A stretch of DNA of 59,573 bases from assembly GCA_002104905.1 (NCBI GenBank), contig MCFE01000549.1, forward strand, positions 1 to 59,573, given 5' to 3'. The stretch's first letter is position 1. Each line of letters begins with the position of its first letter. The position numbers and the translations under genes were made by a program. Of the stretch, positions 11,917-21,648 are shown one piece after another. This DNA comes from Basidiobolus meristosporus CBS 931.73 (Eukaryota > Basidiobolomycota > Basidiobolomycetes > Basidiobolales > Basidiobolaceae). The notes beneath the pieces are model-generated. The model did not search any database. It was given only the letters and a program-made list of their open reading frames with translations, and was not told the origin of the DNA.

Positions 11917-12135
11917 GGCAAACATTTGACCTTCAACAACATAACACTATTATATCACTTTTTGGTCAATACTCATGTGAATTTTAGACAGTCTTGTATT
12001 TGAGACATTGCAGCTACATGAATGTAAAATTCAATGATGACCCACCATAGTAAGCACTATAAATAAAGTTATAGCACCACATATACATGTATATGTAATA
12101 CTATTTCCCCTCTGGCTTGACTCACTTCCAAATAT
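11917..12135. promoter_or_regulatory. Divergent Tnp2/ORF2 intergenic promoter (copy #2)
   Basis: Short AT-rich spacer between the two divergent start codons. Next to the ORF2 start it carries a block conserved in all copies that retain it: TATTTCCCC, then TTGACTCACTTCC, then an ATATATG run into the ATG. The block contains TGACTCA (12118-12124), a consensus for AP-1/Gcn4-type bZIP factors, 11 bp before the ORF2 ATG. The same TGACTCA is at 15265, at 24336 (reverse) and at 44976. Confidence 0.6.
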
Positions 12136-14221
12136 ATGTTGCCAAAAAATAAAGCAAAGTTGTCTGGCTCTCAACCAAACCCCACCACTGATGACAACAG
12201 AAGAATGGTTGGACAACAGCTTGCTTTGACATTCAGTGCAACAAATGGGGCTACATCCAAGAAAGGCCCTGTGAACAGTATGCCCATTGAAGGTAATAAT
12301 GCAGACTCCTCAGGCTCTCAGTCAAGTAACCAGTGGAGAACCTCTGCGGAGCTACAAGTTGACCGTTATGCTCAGGCAGATGAGAATGTAGCAAGCGCAG
12401 TACTCTCAGTTGAAGATCATCAAGTGGCCACAATAACATCACCACCACTCATATTACCAAGAATGTTGTCAGCTCATACCAAAGCATTAATGAAGCAATT
12501 AGGTGCTGTGGCTGATAGGATAGATGCAATGGCCCAGAGAAATCAGGAAATAGTCTAGAAACAGGATGAGTGGAGAATACATGTAGAGCAATCAATATCC
12601 CAGGTAGCAAAAGCAGTATCTTTGCTGTAAAGAGGGATCTCAAATAGTCCAATGCAACAGTCAAGAATTGAGCCATTTCCTGATGTAACAGCAGAGGAAC
12701 ACTGTACAGTCTTCGAAGCACAACAACAGTGCACAAAGATAAAGCCCAAAGAAAAGCCTATCACAGCATGGGAGGGAGATAATGAGTTGTTTATACCAAA
12801 GCCTGAAAATCAAAAGACATTGAAGATCTGTGAAGCTGTTGAGTGCAATAATGAAGAGCAGGCTAATATACAAAAGGCCGTCAGAAGTCTAGCATCCCAT
12901 CACCTTAAGGCTGGCATACCATGGGACCATCAGAAACTCAAGGCCATGCAGTATGCACTTGACTTGTTCCATGAGCAATATCCTGGATTCAAACAGGCTA
13001 ACAGATTTTGAGCCAGTATTGGTATGCTAAGAAAATATCTTATGAATAGCAGAAACTATTAAAGGCAGAAGAACAAGGGTGCTGTGGCTAAAAACCAGTG
13101 GCTTCCTCAGGAGCCCATTACAAGCAGGGCCAAAAGCCCCAGACAAGCATCAGAGAGATGTCAGGTAGCTGAAAGCATGCCAATTAGGGACAAGTAGGCA
13201 AACTCAGATGCACCAGCACAACATTTATCAAGGAAAAGGCAGAGTGCCACTCAAGAAGCACCCAGTCAAAGCAGCAGTGAAGGACCTGGCAGCAATAAAA
13301 ACTAGCTGCCTTTACAGGAGCCTGCCATAACTGCAGTTGAGAGCTCAGAACAGACAGAAAAGAAACATCAGGCAGCCAGAAGAGTGCCAGCAAGGGACAA
13401 GCAGGCCAAAACAGATGCATCAGAGCAGAATTCATCTAGGAGAAAACCTAGTTCTTTACAAGAAGCACTCAGACAAAGTAGCAGTGAAAGACCTGGCAGC
13501 AATAAAGGAAAAGGTCAAGGGAAAAATGTCTAATCAAGCCTGAGACAGGGAGGCATGTAAAAAAACTGCAGTTCTTGCCAATTAGCGCCGCAAGCCAGTA
13601 ACAGACTGAATCCCATCATAGCCAAGAAGAATTACCAACAAGAAAATAGCTGTTTTCACAAGAGTTGGAAGCGCAGTCAGTGGAGCTACACTCCAGCAAG
13701 GTAGTGGAGTTTGCTGAAAAAGTCAATTTGTCTACCACAGCCTCCACATCCTCCATTGTTGACAGAATGGAGACCTCACTGACAGACAAGGCTACAATGT
13801 CAAGAGCTTGAAGGACTATCACAATGCCTTCAGTGGAGTTTTGGAACATTAATAGGCACACCAAGAGGTTGCAGCACTTTTTCAAGAGCAGTGCTCAAGA
13901 AAATGCACTGGAATATTGCAAGGATTTATTGCAAAGACTAGCAGATGAGGTGCTAGACCTTGCAGTGCCGGCTGAAGACCAGGACATGTGAAACCAGTGA
14001 ATAAACAGTGGCATAATGCTGTTGGGTTCCCACCAAAGTTGTGGAACCTGACCGTTACAGCAGAAATACTTCTTGAGTGGTGGATTTTAATGGAGTTAGT
14101 TGTTGAGTGTGGGGTAGGGCTTCATGTTAGTGTAGGGTATAGGGACTTATTTAGGTCAATACAATTGGCAATTGAGGTACAACTGAAGTTTCAATGGAAA
14201 TATATCATTTTGTATGCATGA
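12136..14221 (+). pseudogene. CACTA #2 ORF2, unrecognised partner protein, broken
   Basis: I do not recognise this family. About 695 codons: start MLPKNKAKLSG, open to a TAG at 12556, then readable to 13011 and 13337-13543 and on to about 14221 with stops. Visible features: a Ser/Thr-rich N-terminus; a heptad-like segment at residues about 115-165 (KALMKQLGAVADRIDAMAQR), probably a coiled coil; a conserved middle with AWEGDNELFIPKP, KICEAVECNNEEQANIQ and HLKAGIPWDHQ; two tandem 69-residue basic Ser-rich repeats (207-bp period, CAGGAG at 13108 and 13315; SSSEGPGSNK and SSSERPGSNK); and a C-terminal block near 13830-14210. Several stops look like C-to-T or G-to-A changes (CAG to TAG, CAA to TAA, TGG to TGA). 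By position it may be the counterpart of plant CACTA TnpA, but there is no sequence evidence for that. Confidence 0.7.
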
Positions 14222-14533
14222 AAAGTAAGAGAAATGGTTGGTTCAGGAAGTAAGGAGTGTGAAAAAGAGGCTATAGTCAATAAATGCACACAAATGTAGG
14301 AGACAATAGAGTGTCAGGGATCATAAAGTGAGCAAATTGGCAGGGAACCAATCAAAAGCCACTTATGTATTGTTGTGATGAGAAGTTTAGACTAAGTTTT
14401 TTGTGAAATCTGGGGTGCAATTTTTTTTCAACGGTCTCTGGATGGTGTCCTATGGGATCAGTACCTCTTAGTCACAGGACTTTAACTCTGTGATAGCATT
14501 TTGATGGGATCATCTCAAAAATTTCTCACAGGG
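14222..14533. repeat. CACTA #2 ORF2-side terminal region
   Basis: Non-coding. Contains the subterminal block CAGTACCTCTTAGTCACAG and the terminus CTCACAGGG. Homologous ends occur at 21346-21500, 21511-21648, 21941-22254 (reverse), 47310-47466 and 3731-3777 (reverse). Confidence 0.75.
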
Positions 14534-14537
14534 TGGT

Positions 14538-15060
14538 ATTAGTGGAAATGTGCCACTTCTCTAGCCACAACATTACATCATTCACCAGTTGATGAATTAC
14601 TGGGCTCACTTGGCTCCATAATGTATTCCTAGCATATGCTTTAATGGGTGTTTTCTCATTGCATATTGGGGCTTGCCCAGGCACACATGTGCTACTGTTG
14701 TTAGAGGAGATAGGCTTACAATAAATCAATGAGCATTCTTAGTCAGAGCTATCACTGTGTGCCATATTCAGAAGGCTGAGGTGAGCCTAAAGGTGCCACA
14801 AACTTACTTGCCTCAGTTTGTGCAAGGTGACAAAGATGGCCAGGAGCCAATATAGAAGTATCAACTGGCTGGCAAGATGATGCTGGTACAGTAGTGATTG
14901 AATAATGGTCAAATACAAATTGTGTAGCAAAACACTGGCTGTGATCCTTGTAATAGTTCCTATGCTGTCTGCGTGCTTCAAGGCTGAGAGGCTTGCTACA
15001 ATAGTGACATAGTCTTTATTCTCTGTTCTTGGTGTGTTGAATCAAAATATTCTTGTCCAT
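14538..15060 (-). pseudogene. CACTA #1 Tnp2 transposase, N-terminal part
   Basis: Continues the gene broken at 8744. Contains the VSPVIHQLVNDVMLWLEKWH block (14560), the acidic segment near 14750, MKHADSIGTITRITASV near 14970 (frame-shifted zinc-finger region), and a start ATG near 15060. The junction with 8744 restores the gene order exactly, showing that copy #2 inserted into an existing copy #1. Confidence 0.78.
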
Positions 15061-15282
15061 GTGGCAAACATTTTGACCTTTAAGAATGTAATGCTATTAA
15101 GTCACTTTTTGGTCAATACATATGTGAATTTAAGAGAGTCTTGTATTTGAGACATCACACCCACATGAATGTAAGATTCAATGATGACCTGCCATGGTAG
15201 GTATTATGAATAAAGTTGTGGCACTACACACTCACATATATGTCTCACTATTTCCCCTTTGGTTTGACTCACTTCCACATAT
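15061..15282. promoter_or_regulatory. CACTA #1 divergent promoter
   Basis: Same spacer as 11917-12135, including CTATTTCCCCTTTGG and TTTGACTCACTTCC (TGACTCA at 15265-15271) just before the ORF2 ATG at 15283. Confidence 0.55.
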
Positions 15283-15355
15283 ATGCTGCTAAAAAATGAA
15301 GCAGAGTTGTTGGGTTTCCAACCAAACCCTACTGCTGATAGCAGCAGAAGAACCA
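15283..15355 (+). pseudogene. CACTA #1 ORF2, first 24 codons
   Basis: Matches the start of ORF2 in copy #2 (MLPKNKAKLSG region) with a frameshift. Cut at 15355 by a C-family LTR; the gene resumes at 19167 with VGQQLALTFSATS. Confidence 0.75.
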
Positions 15356-16050
15356 TGTAGTGGGGTAATAATGACACCCACTGACAGATGTGCTATATTC
15401 CCATATTTTCTACTTCTCTATTTTTCATATAGCCTTTGATAAGTTTTATCCCATTTGTCTTACATGATCAGTACTATCCAATAAGCTGGCTGACTATCAC
15501 ACCTGCTTACCATATTGCATAAGTTATCCCTGACTTTACATAATATTACTAGAGGCAAGTGTTTCTATATTGAGCAAGTACCTGTGCCAGTACCCATGAC
15601 ATATGACCAATTTGTGTCACTATCCCTACTATTATCACACCATATATGGTATCCCTATGTTGCCCAGGTCTCATTATACTAATTCCTGATTGGTGGATGT
15701 GCTGTGCCTCTTAGACCCTTCCAGCATATACTTAGAACAATCTTAGGTCATTCAGATATCATTGAGATTTCTAAAGATATCAGGAACCTTCTGGAAAACC
15801 ATGATTAGTAATCACTTAGCCAGTGAGAAAAGTATATAAGGGAGACAATCCCTCAACAGTAAGTAATCATCCCTTTTATCAATATACCAACTTGTTGATC
15901 AGTGTGATCACTGCTACCTGCAACTACCTGAACTTCCAACCCCAGACCACAGGACACTTCAAGGAAGCCATGCTGACAGCCAACTGACCTTGGAGGCACT
16001 ACTTGTGAGGAATACTCAGAGTAGTATACTGTGCATTAATAAGTATCTTA
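15356..16050 (+). repeat. C-family LTR, 5' part
   Basis: Homologous to the reverse complement of 5540-6519 (minus the nested solo LTR). Has the palindrome CCATATATGG at 15643, a TATA box GTATATAAGGG near 15832, and a TAATCACTT-type region shared with the LTR E promoter. Confidence 0.8.
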
Positions 16051-16434
16051 GCTATTTTACCTAATCTGCTGTTTTCTCCTATATATGACTTTCCTCTGTA
16101 TTTACCAGTCAATATGCTGAATCTCTCCAGATATCCAAATGCATGCTCTGCCCTAACTCAGCAGGAAGCAAAAGCTCTACAATGAGATTTTTGATCACTT
16201 CAAAGCACACCATTCCTTGGCTTCCTATATGCAGTAATACATCCTAATATCAGACAATCCTGTCCTACATAAGCTAAGTCTGCCATACATTTCTACCCTC
16301 TACTGAATTCTGGATGATTCTCTACCCAGAGTGCTTTGTCATGCCTACTTCCAGCAAATGACCCACTAAACCAGATGATATTACCCTCAATGTCAGACAG
16401 TGCTTGAAACTTCACACAGTTTGCCTTGTATTTG

Positions 16435-16893
16435 CTAAAATAAAAGTGCCTCTACCCTCCAGAAGGTCTGTAAATCCTGAATGGGAAAGTATCCAATACT
16501 CCTGATATGGAACCTGTTGCTGAACACTCTGGGATATGGAAGTCTATTGGAGCTTCTGAGCCTAGTATTCCAAGCCTGCTCTAAGTCATTCATACCCTCT
16601 GCAAGGTAGTTCTCCATTGCTGTCAGCTGGGAATGAGAGCTTCTAGGACTTTTGTTGCCATGGATGCTGGGATGAAATCTTGTGGGGCAATAGTTCTTGT
16701 AATAGCAGAGAAGCCTAACAAGGGATCTCCCTGAGTAGATTGGAGTATACAATTCACAGCACTTGGTATAGATCTCCTCTAGTGTGTCAAAAGGAAATCT
16801 AGTGGTAGTGATGGGATTGATGAGCAAAGACCATTCAGATGAGTATGTCATATTAGAACTGGTAGGTGATTGGGCTGAGGTGAGTTGAATCAA
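16435..16893 (-). CDS. Unrecognised 152-codon ORF in C2 block
   Basis: Open minus-strand frame of 152 codons starting MIQLTSAQSPTSS. It has a Cys/Tyr-rich middle (EEIYTKCCELYTPIY, LVRLLCYYKNYCPTRFHP) and ends VEALLF. I see no known motif. Upstream and downstream translation has stops, so it may be a piece of a longer dead gene carried by a retroelement. Function not assigned. Confidence 0.3.
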   Translation of the reverse strand: MIQLTSAQSPTSSNMTYSSEWSLLINPITTTRFPFDTLEEIYTKCCELYTPIYSGRSLVRLLCYYKNYCPTRFHPSIHGNKSPRSSHSQLTAMENYLAEGMNDLEQAWNTRLRSSNRLPYPRVFSNRFHIRSIGYFPIQDLQTFWRVEALLF

Positions 16894-17067
16894 TTTGGCA
16901 CAATCAGCTTAATTTATCTGATTTTGCATACATTAAGTTTAATCTCCATCAATTGCCATGTATCCCATCAATATGTTGCAAAAATCATCCTCAAACAATG
17001 ACTAAGCATTTTTATTGATGCTTTACTCACAAGTCCTTAATCAAATAGGAAATCTGCAATTGACAGT

Positions 17068-17440
17068 GTGGTGGTGTATAAGTCCAAAGGGCAAAATACA
17101 GCCAACACTTCTTAAGTGCAAATGTGTGTGGGGTGTTCACTGGGTGCAATAACCTCTGGCAAAAGCTTGCTAGGAATACTGGGCCTTTTGTCTAATCTAA
17201 TGTGAAGGAGGATAAAGCCTCAAGCTTGTCAAGGAAAAACTATTGACCCACAATCCCCAACTTAGTTGGCATCTTAACAAAAGTTTATAATGGCTTCAGC
17301 ATCCTTTGAGATGACAGTGTACTAAAGCTTCCAAAGTCAAAACAACTGTAAACTCCACCAACAGGAACTTGATAAGAATGCAGCTTTGACCAATAGTTAC
17401 AAAGACTGAAAAGTATCTTTTCCTGTACAAGAACAAATAC
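17068..17440 (-). repeat. C-family LTR 3' part, inverted
   Basis: Matches 5117-5510 closely (TGTGGTGGTGTATA, GTGCAATAACCTCTGGC, AAAACAACTGTAAACTCCAC). Orientation is opposite to 15356-16050, so a piece was inverted or a second copy inserted. Confidence 0.82.
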
Positions 17441-17472
17441 AAACACAAGTGTAGTCAAGACTAAAGAAGTCA

Positions 17473-18122
17473 ATGTTGAATCCGTTCAAGTTCTTGCCAA
17501 ATGATTTTAGTATGGCCAAAGTGTCTATGATGAGCTTTCATACAGAGATTTGGGCACTACTCATTAATCTAGCAGAACTAGATGCCTCAGAAAGTCAACA
17601 GAGATGGAAGAACCTGAGTAGAAAGCTGTGGCATGAGTTCTACATCAAGATGCCAGCACATGTTTGTAAGTAGATATATCACATGACAAGTATTGAAATC
17701 AAAAATGAGCTGAGAGTGAGGGGATTTGATGAGGAAGCTACACAGGAACAATTTTGTGCGCAATTTGCACAGTGTGGGCTGGATGCATCCGTTGGTGTCT
17801 CAACTTGGGGAACCAAAGAGATTTTCAACAAGTATTTGCCTCAAATGACTAATGTATTATGTGATATACTAGTAGAGCTAAGTGGCTTCTAAGTGCAATA
17901 TACACAGGACTCAACCAGGCAACAGTTCCAAAGTATCAGACAGTAGGTATGTGAATTCCTTGAGGAATCAGAAGGTGAGCTTCAAGAGGAAGAATACAGA
18001 CTGCAAGCAACAACATCTAGATTAGGCCAGCACTCCTTGCTGGATTCCTTACCATCCCTTCCAACTTCAGCACACCAGCACGCATCAGTTCAAACTACGC
18101 CAAAACCCTTCACAAGTGTGCT
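17473..18122 (+). pseudogene. Unrecognised gene fragment, split by solo LTR B
   Basis: Two consecutive open stretches in different frames (17473-17673, FSMAKVSMMSFHTEIWALL; 17683-17892, MTSIEIKNELRVRGFDEEA), then an acidic Ser-rich stretch to 18122. The composition (helical, then low-complexity acidic and Pro/Ser-rich) would suit a Gag-like or structural protein, but there is no zinc knuckle or known motif. It is interrupted at 18123 and the frame changes after the LTR. Function unknown. Confidence 0.35.
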
Positions 18123-18490
18123 TGTTATGATCTGCCGCTTGAATGTTTAAGTTAGATCAGTTTTTAGTCAAATCAATTAGTATATGTTTAGGTTATCAGT
18201 ATATCAGTATTATCTATGAAATCAGTAGCATTAGTCAGCAAATGAATCAGCAGATCCTTATCAGACAGAAATAGATATATTAAGTAGGATCTTATTGGGT
18301 GATGATGATGCAATCAAATGAGTCATCAGCCACAACCTACATTAGGAAATACAATTAGTCAGCAATTGATCTGGCAAAATGTATATAAGGAGCTGCTGGA
18401 ACCTCAATAAAAATCAGTTCAAGTTTTAGTGAATACAATACTAGCTAAACTCCCTATTCCTCTACAACTCTTATACCAAGACTTGTAACA
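18123..18490 (+). repeat. Solo gypsy B LTR
   Basis: 368-bp LTR, TGTTATGATC to CTTGTAACA, with a 4-bp duplication TGCT (18119-18122 and 18491-18494). It carries TGAGTCA near 18321, TATA box TGTATATAAGG near 18379 and AATAAA near 18407. Same length and sequence type as the B1 and B2 LTRs. Confidence 0.93.
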
Positions 18491-18970
18491 TGCTCTCCAT
18501 TGAATTAATTTGTGTTAGGTCAACATGCACATTTCAGAGCAAAACCACCAGAACTTGCCAAACTGCTCATTTAGACACAAGTCTATTGGTGCAGGCCAAG
18601 TTGCATCAGCAAGCAGCATCACATCAAACTCAGTCAAGGGCCATACCAGTGCATCAAGTGGCACCTGCACATGCCATTACACCTGACCATCAGCAAGTTT
18701 CCTCTGGTGAACTGACTGATGATGACCCACATGAAGTGCCTCCACCACTAGAGCCTTTGACAAGTAAGAGAACATGTCAGCACAAAGCACTGCAGGCCAG
18801 CTCAGTAGCATCATCTGGAGCAATTAAGCACGGCCAAGCTGCAGCATTACATTGATCAAATATGAGGCAAAATACTGACTACAAATACACAAGTAGCCAG
18901 GAGGATAGTCAACAAGGAGGTAGTTTAGGTGTGCAAAGTGAATCACTACCTGATAATTTGGTAGTAATCT
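18491..18970 (+). pseudogene. Continuation of the unrecognised gene after solo LTR B
   Basis: Open for 121 codons (18490-18855) with a Gln/His/Ser/Pro-rich, acidic sequence (DHQQVSSGELTDDDPHEVPP, then SKRTCQHKA). It then continues through a stop into QNTDYKYTSSQEDSQQGG near 18865. Low-complexity, disordered appearance. No family recognised. Confidence 0.35.
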
Positions 18971-19098
18971 CTGTGAGAAAAAAACCTAGGGGAAGATGAT
19001 ACAATTGCATTGGGTTGCTATGATTTGACATGATCCAACAATGCAATTTTTTATGCAATCCAAATCAAGCCATTGCGAATCAGTGATCACTAAATCTT

Positions 19099-19166
19099 TG
19101 ATATAATTGCAAAACACTTGATAAGTATTGGATGTATCTGTCCCTTGGACATATACACCACTACAA
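19099..19166 (+). repeat. C-family LTR 3' end (68 bp)
   Basis: Matches the reverse complement of 5117-5180 (CTTGATAAGTATTGGA, TCCCTTGGACATATACACCA) and ends CCACTACA where CACTA #1 ORF2 resumes. Confidence 0.8.
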
Positions 19167-21170
19167 TGGTTGGACAGCAGCTTGCTTTGACATTCAGTGC
19201 AACAAGCAGAGCTACATCCAAAAAAGGTCATATTGACAGTGTGCCCACTGAAGGTATTAATACGGACTCCTCAGACTCTCAGTCAAGTAAGCCATTGAGA
19301 ACCTCTGCAGAGCTGCAAGCCAACTGTTATGCTCAGGCAGATGAGAGTGTAGCAAGTGCAGTGCCTTTAGTTGAAGACCAGCAAGCAGCCAATATAAAAT
19401 TACCACCACCCATATTACCAAGAATGTTGTCAGCTCATACCAAAGCATTAATGAAGCAATTAGGTGCTGCAACTGATAGGATAAATGCAATGGCCCAGAA
19501 AAATCAGGAAATAGTCCAGAAATAGGATGAGCAGATAATACATTTAGAGCAATCAATATCTCAGGTAGAGAAATCAGTATCTTTGCTGCAAAGAAGGAAC
19601 TCAGGTAGCTCAATGTTGCAGCCAAGAAATGAGCCATTTCCCAATGTAACAGCAGAAGAACACTGTACCATCTTTGATGCACAACAATGGTGCACAAATA
19701 TAAAGCCTAAAGAAAAAATTATCATAGCATGGGAGGGAGATAATGAGTTGTTTATACCAAAGCCTAAAAATCAAAAGACATTCAAGATCTGTGAAACTGT
19801 TAAGCGCAATAATGAAGAGTGGGCTAATATTCAAGAGGCTATCAGAAGTCTAGCACACCATCACCTAAAGGCCTGCATACAATGAGACCATCAGGAACTC
19901 AAGGCTAAGCTGAATGAGCTTGACTTGTTCTATGAGCATTATTGGGGATTCAAGCAGGCAAACAGATTTTGGGCCAGCATTGGTATGCCAAGAAAATATC
20001 TTAAAAGTAGTAGAAACTATCAAAGGCAGAAGAACAAGGGTTCATGGCTAAGAACCGCAGCTTCCTCAAGATCCAGTTTAATGCAGGGCCAAAAGCCCCA
20101 AACAAGCATCAAAGAGATGTCAGATAGCTGGAAGAGTGCCAATAAGGGACAAGCAGGCAGACACAGATGCTGCAGCACAGCATTTATCAAGGAAATAGTA
20201 TATTACTACTCAAGAGGCACTCAGTCAAAGTATAGCAAAGGACCTGGCAGTGATAAAGACCAGCCACTTTCTCAGGAGCCTGTCACAACTACAGCTGAGA
20301 GCTTGAAACAAGTGGAAAAGAAATGTCAGGTTGCCAGAAGAGTGCTGGCAGGGGACAAGCAGGCCAAAACAGATGCGTCAGAGCAGAATTTATCAAAGAG
20401 AAATTGTAGTTCATTACAAGAAGCACTTGGGCAAAGTAAAAGCACAAGACCTGGCTGTGGTAAAGGAAACAGGAAAGGAGAAATATCTACCCAAGCCTGA
20501 GACAGGGAAGCATGCAAAAAAACTGCAGCTCTTGCTAATCAACACTGCAAGCCTGGAACAGACTGAATCCCATCATAGCCATGAGACACTACCAACAAAA
20601 AAACAGCTGTTTTCACAAGAGTTGGCAGTGCAGGCAGCTGAACTACACTCCAGCAAGGTAGATGAGTTTGCAGAGAAAGGCAACTTGTCTACCACAGCCT
20701 CCATGTCCTCCACATCCTCCATTGTTGACAGAGTGGAGATCCCACTAACAAACAAGACTACAACAACAAGAACTCAAAAGACTATCACAATGCCTTCAGT
20801 GGAACTTTGGAACATTAATGGCCACACCAAGAGGTCAAAGCACTTCTTCAAGAGCAGTGCTCAAGAAAACTCACATGAATATTGCAAGGATTTATTGTAC
20901 AGCCTGGCAAATGAGGTGCTAGACCCTGCAATGCCAGCTGAAGATCAGGACATGTGAGAACCAGTGAATGAGCAGTGGCATAAAGCCATTGGGCTCCTGC
21001 TAGAGTTATGCAAACAGAGTCTTAAAGTAGAAATACTTACTTAGTGGTGAGTTTTAACGGAGTTACTTGTTGAGTATAGGGTTGGGCTTAAAGCTAGTGT
21101 AGGGAATAGGGACTTGTAAAGGCCAAGCCAATTGGCAGTTTAGGTTCAACTGAAGTTTCAATGGAAATAA
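19167..21170 (+). pseudogene. CACTA #1 ORF2, main part
   Basis: Resumes after the C2 block with VGQQLALTFSATSRATSKKG. Same domains as copy #2: coiled-coil region near 19445, AWEGDNELFIPKPKNQ near 19735, the 69-residue repeat region (20040-20500), the WNINGHTKRSKHFFKSSAQE block near 20810, and a stop near 21168. It is open in long pieces (19118-19525, 19583-19885, 19925-20500, 20331-20957) with few lesions between them, so it is better preserved than copy #2. It forms a large inverted pair with 22255-24322. Confidence 0.72.
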
Positions 21171-21648
21171 ATCAATTTGTCTGCACAAAAAGTAAGAGAA
21201 ATGGTTGAGTCAGGAAGTAAGGAGTGCAAGAAAGAGGCAACAGCCAATCAATGTACACAAATGTAGGAGGTGACCAAGTGTTTGGGATCATAAAGTGAGC
21301 AAACTAGCAGGGAATCAATCACAAGCTACTTAAATACTGTAACAATGAGAAGTTTCGACTAAATTTTTTGTGAAATCTGGGTTGCAATTTTTTTCAACAG
21401 TCTCTGAACAGTGCCCTGATGGCATCAGTACTTCTTAGTCATGGGAATTTAAGTCTATGATGTCCGTTTGATGGGATCATTGCAATAATTTCTCACAGAG
21501 ATATTGTTATGATGAAAATTTTGACCAAGTTTTTTGTGAAATCCAGGGGGCAGTTATTTTTCATCTGTCTCTGCATGGTGTCCTAACAGGATCAGTACCT
21601 CTTAGTCTTGGGACTTTAAATCTGTGACAGCCTTTTGACAGGGTTATC
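21171..21648. repeat. CACTA ORF2-side ends, two in tandem
   Basis: The first terminus runs to CTCACAGAG near 21500. A second copy of the same terminal block follows (21511-21648: TTTTTTGTGAAATCCAGG, CAGTACCTCTTAGTC, GACAGGG) and is cut by LTR F at 21649. No gene. Confidence 0.7.

Larger units (their letters stand above)
8745..14533. mobile_element. CACTA-like transposon #2 with both ends
   Basis: A 5789-bp element nested inside the Tnp2 gene of copy #1. Left end CCCTATGGAAAATCATC; right end, reverse-complemented, CCCTGTGAGAAATTTTTGAG. The first bases are an inverted repeat (CCCTRTG), and looser subterminal similarity follows (GATCCCA, AGAGACYGT). Flanks are TGAT (8741-8744) and TGGT (14534-14537), consistent with a short target duplication with one substitution. 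It contains Tnp2 (-) and ORF2 (+), divergently arranged. The ends differ from the plant CACTA pentamer, but the transposase family is the same. Confidence 0.82.
15356..19166. mobile_element. Rearranged C-family LTR element block (C2)
   Basis: Begins TGTAGTGGGG and ends CCACTACA, the proper ends of a C-family LTR, and interrupts ORF2 of CACTA #1. Contents: LTR 5' part 15356-16050 (+), unknown sequence 16051-17067, an inverted LTR 3' part 17068-17440 (-), unknown sequence 17441-19098 carrying a solo LTR B, and the last 68 bp of an LTR 19099-19166 (+). The inverted segment means this is not a simple solo LTR or intact element. No clean target duplication was found (ACCA left, ATGG right). Confidence 0.6.
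3778..21500. mobile_element. CACTA-like transposon #1, heavily interrupted
   Basis: The left (Tnp2-side) end begins CCCTTATGAAAAATAACTTGG. The right (ORF2-side) end finishes in TTTCTCACAGAG near 21500. The element survives in pieces: 3778-4140, 6524-8744, 14538-15355 and 19167-21500. The gaps are retroelement C1 (4141-6519), CACTA #2 (8745-14533) and a rearranged C-family LTR block (15356-19166). The reading order across the gaps is continuous: Tnp2 resumes at 14538 where it stopped at 8744, and ORF2 resumes at 19167 where it stopped at 15355. That continuity is the basis for calling one element. Both genes are dead. Confidence 0.75.

Noticed and set aside
15356-19166. Simple solo or full-length C element
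   Set aside because: The middle LTR segment is inverted and no 4-bp duplication matches (ACCA against ATGG).
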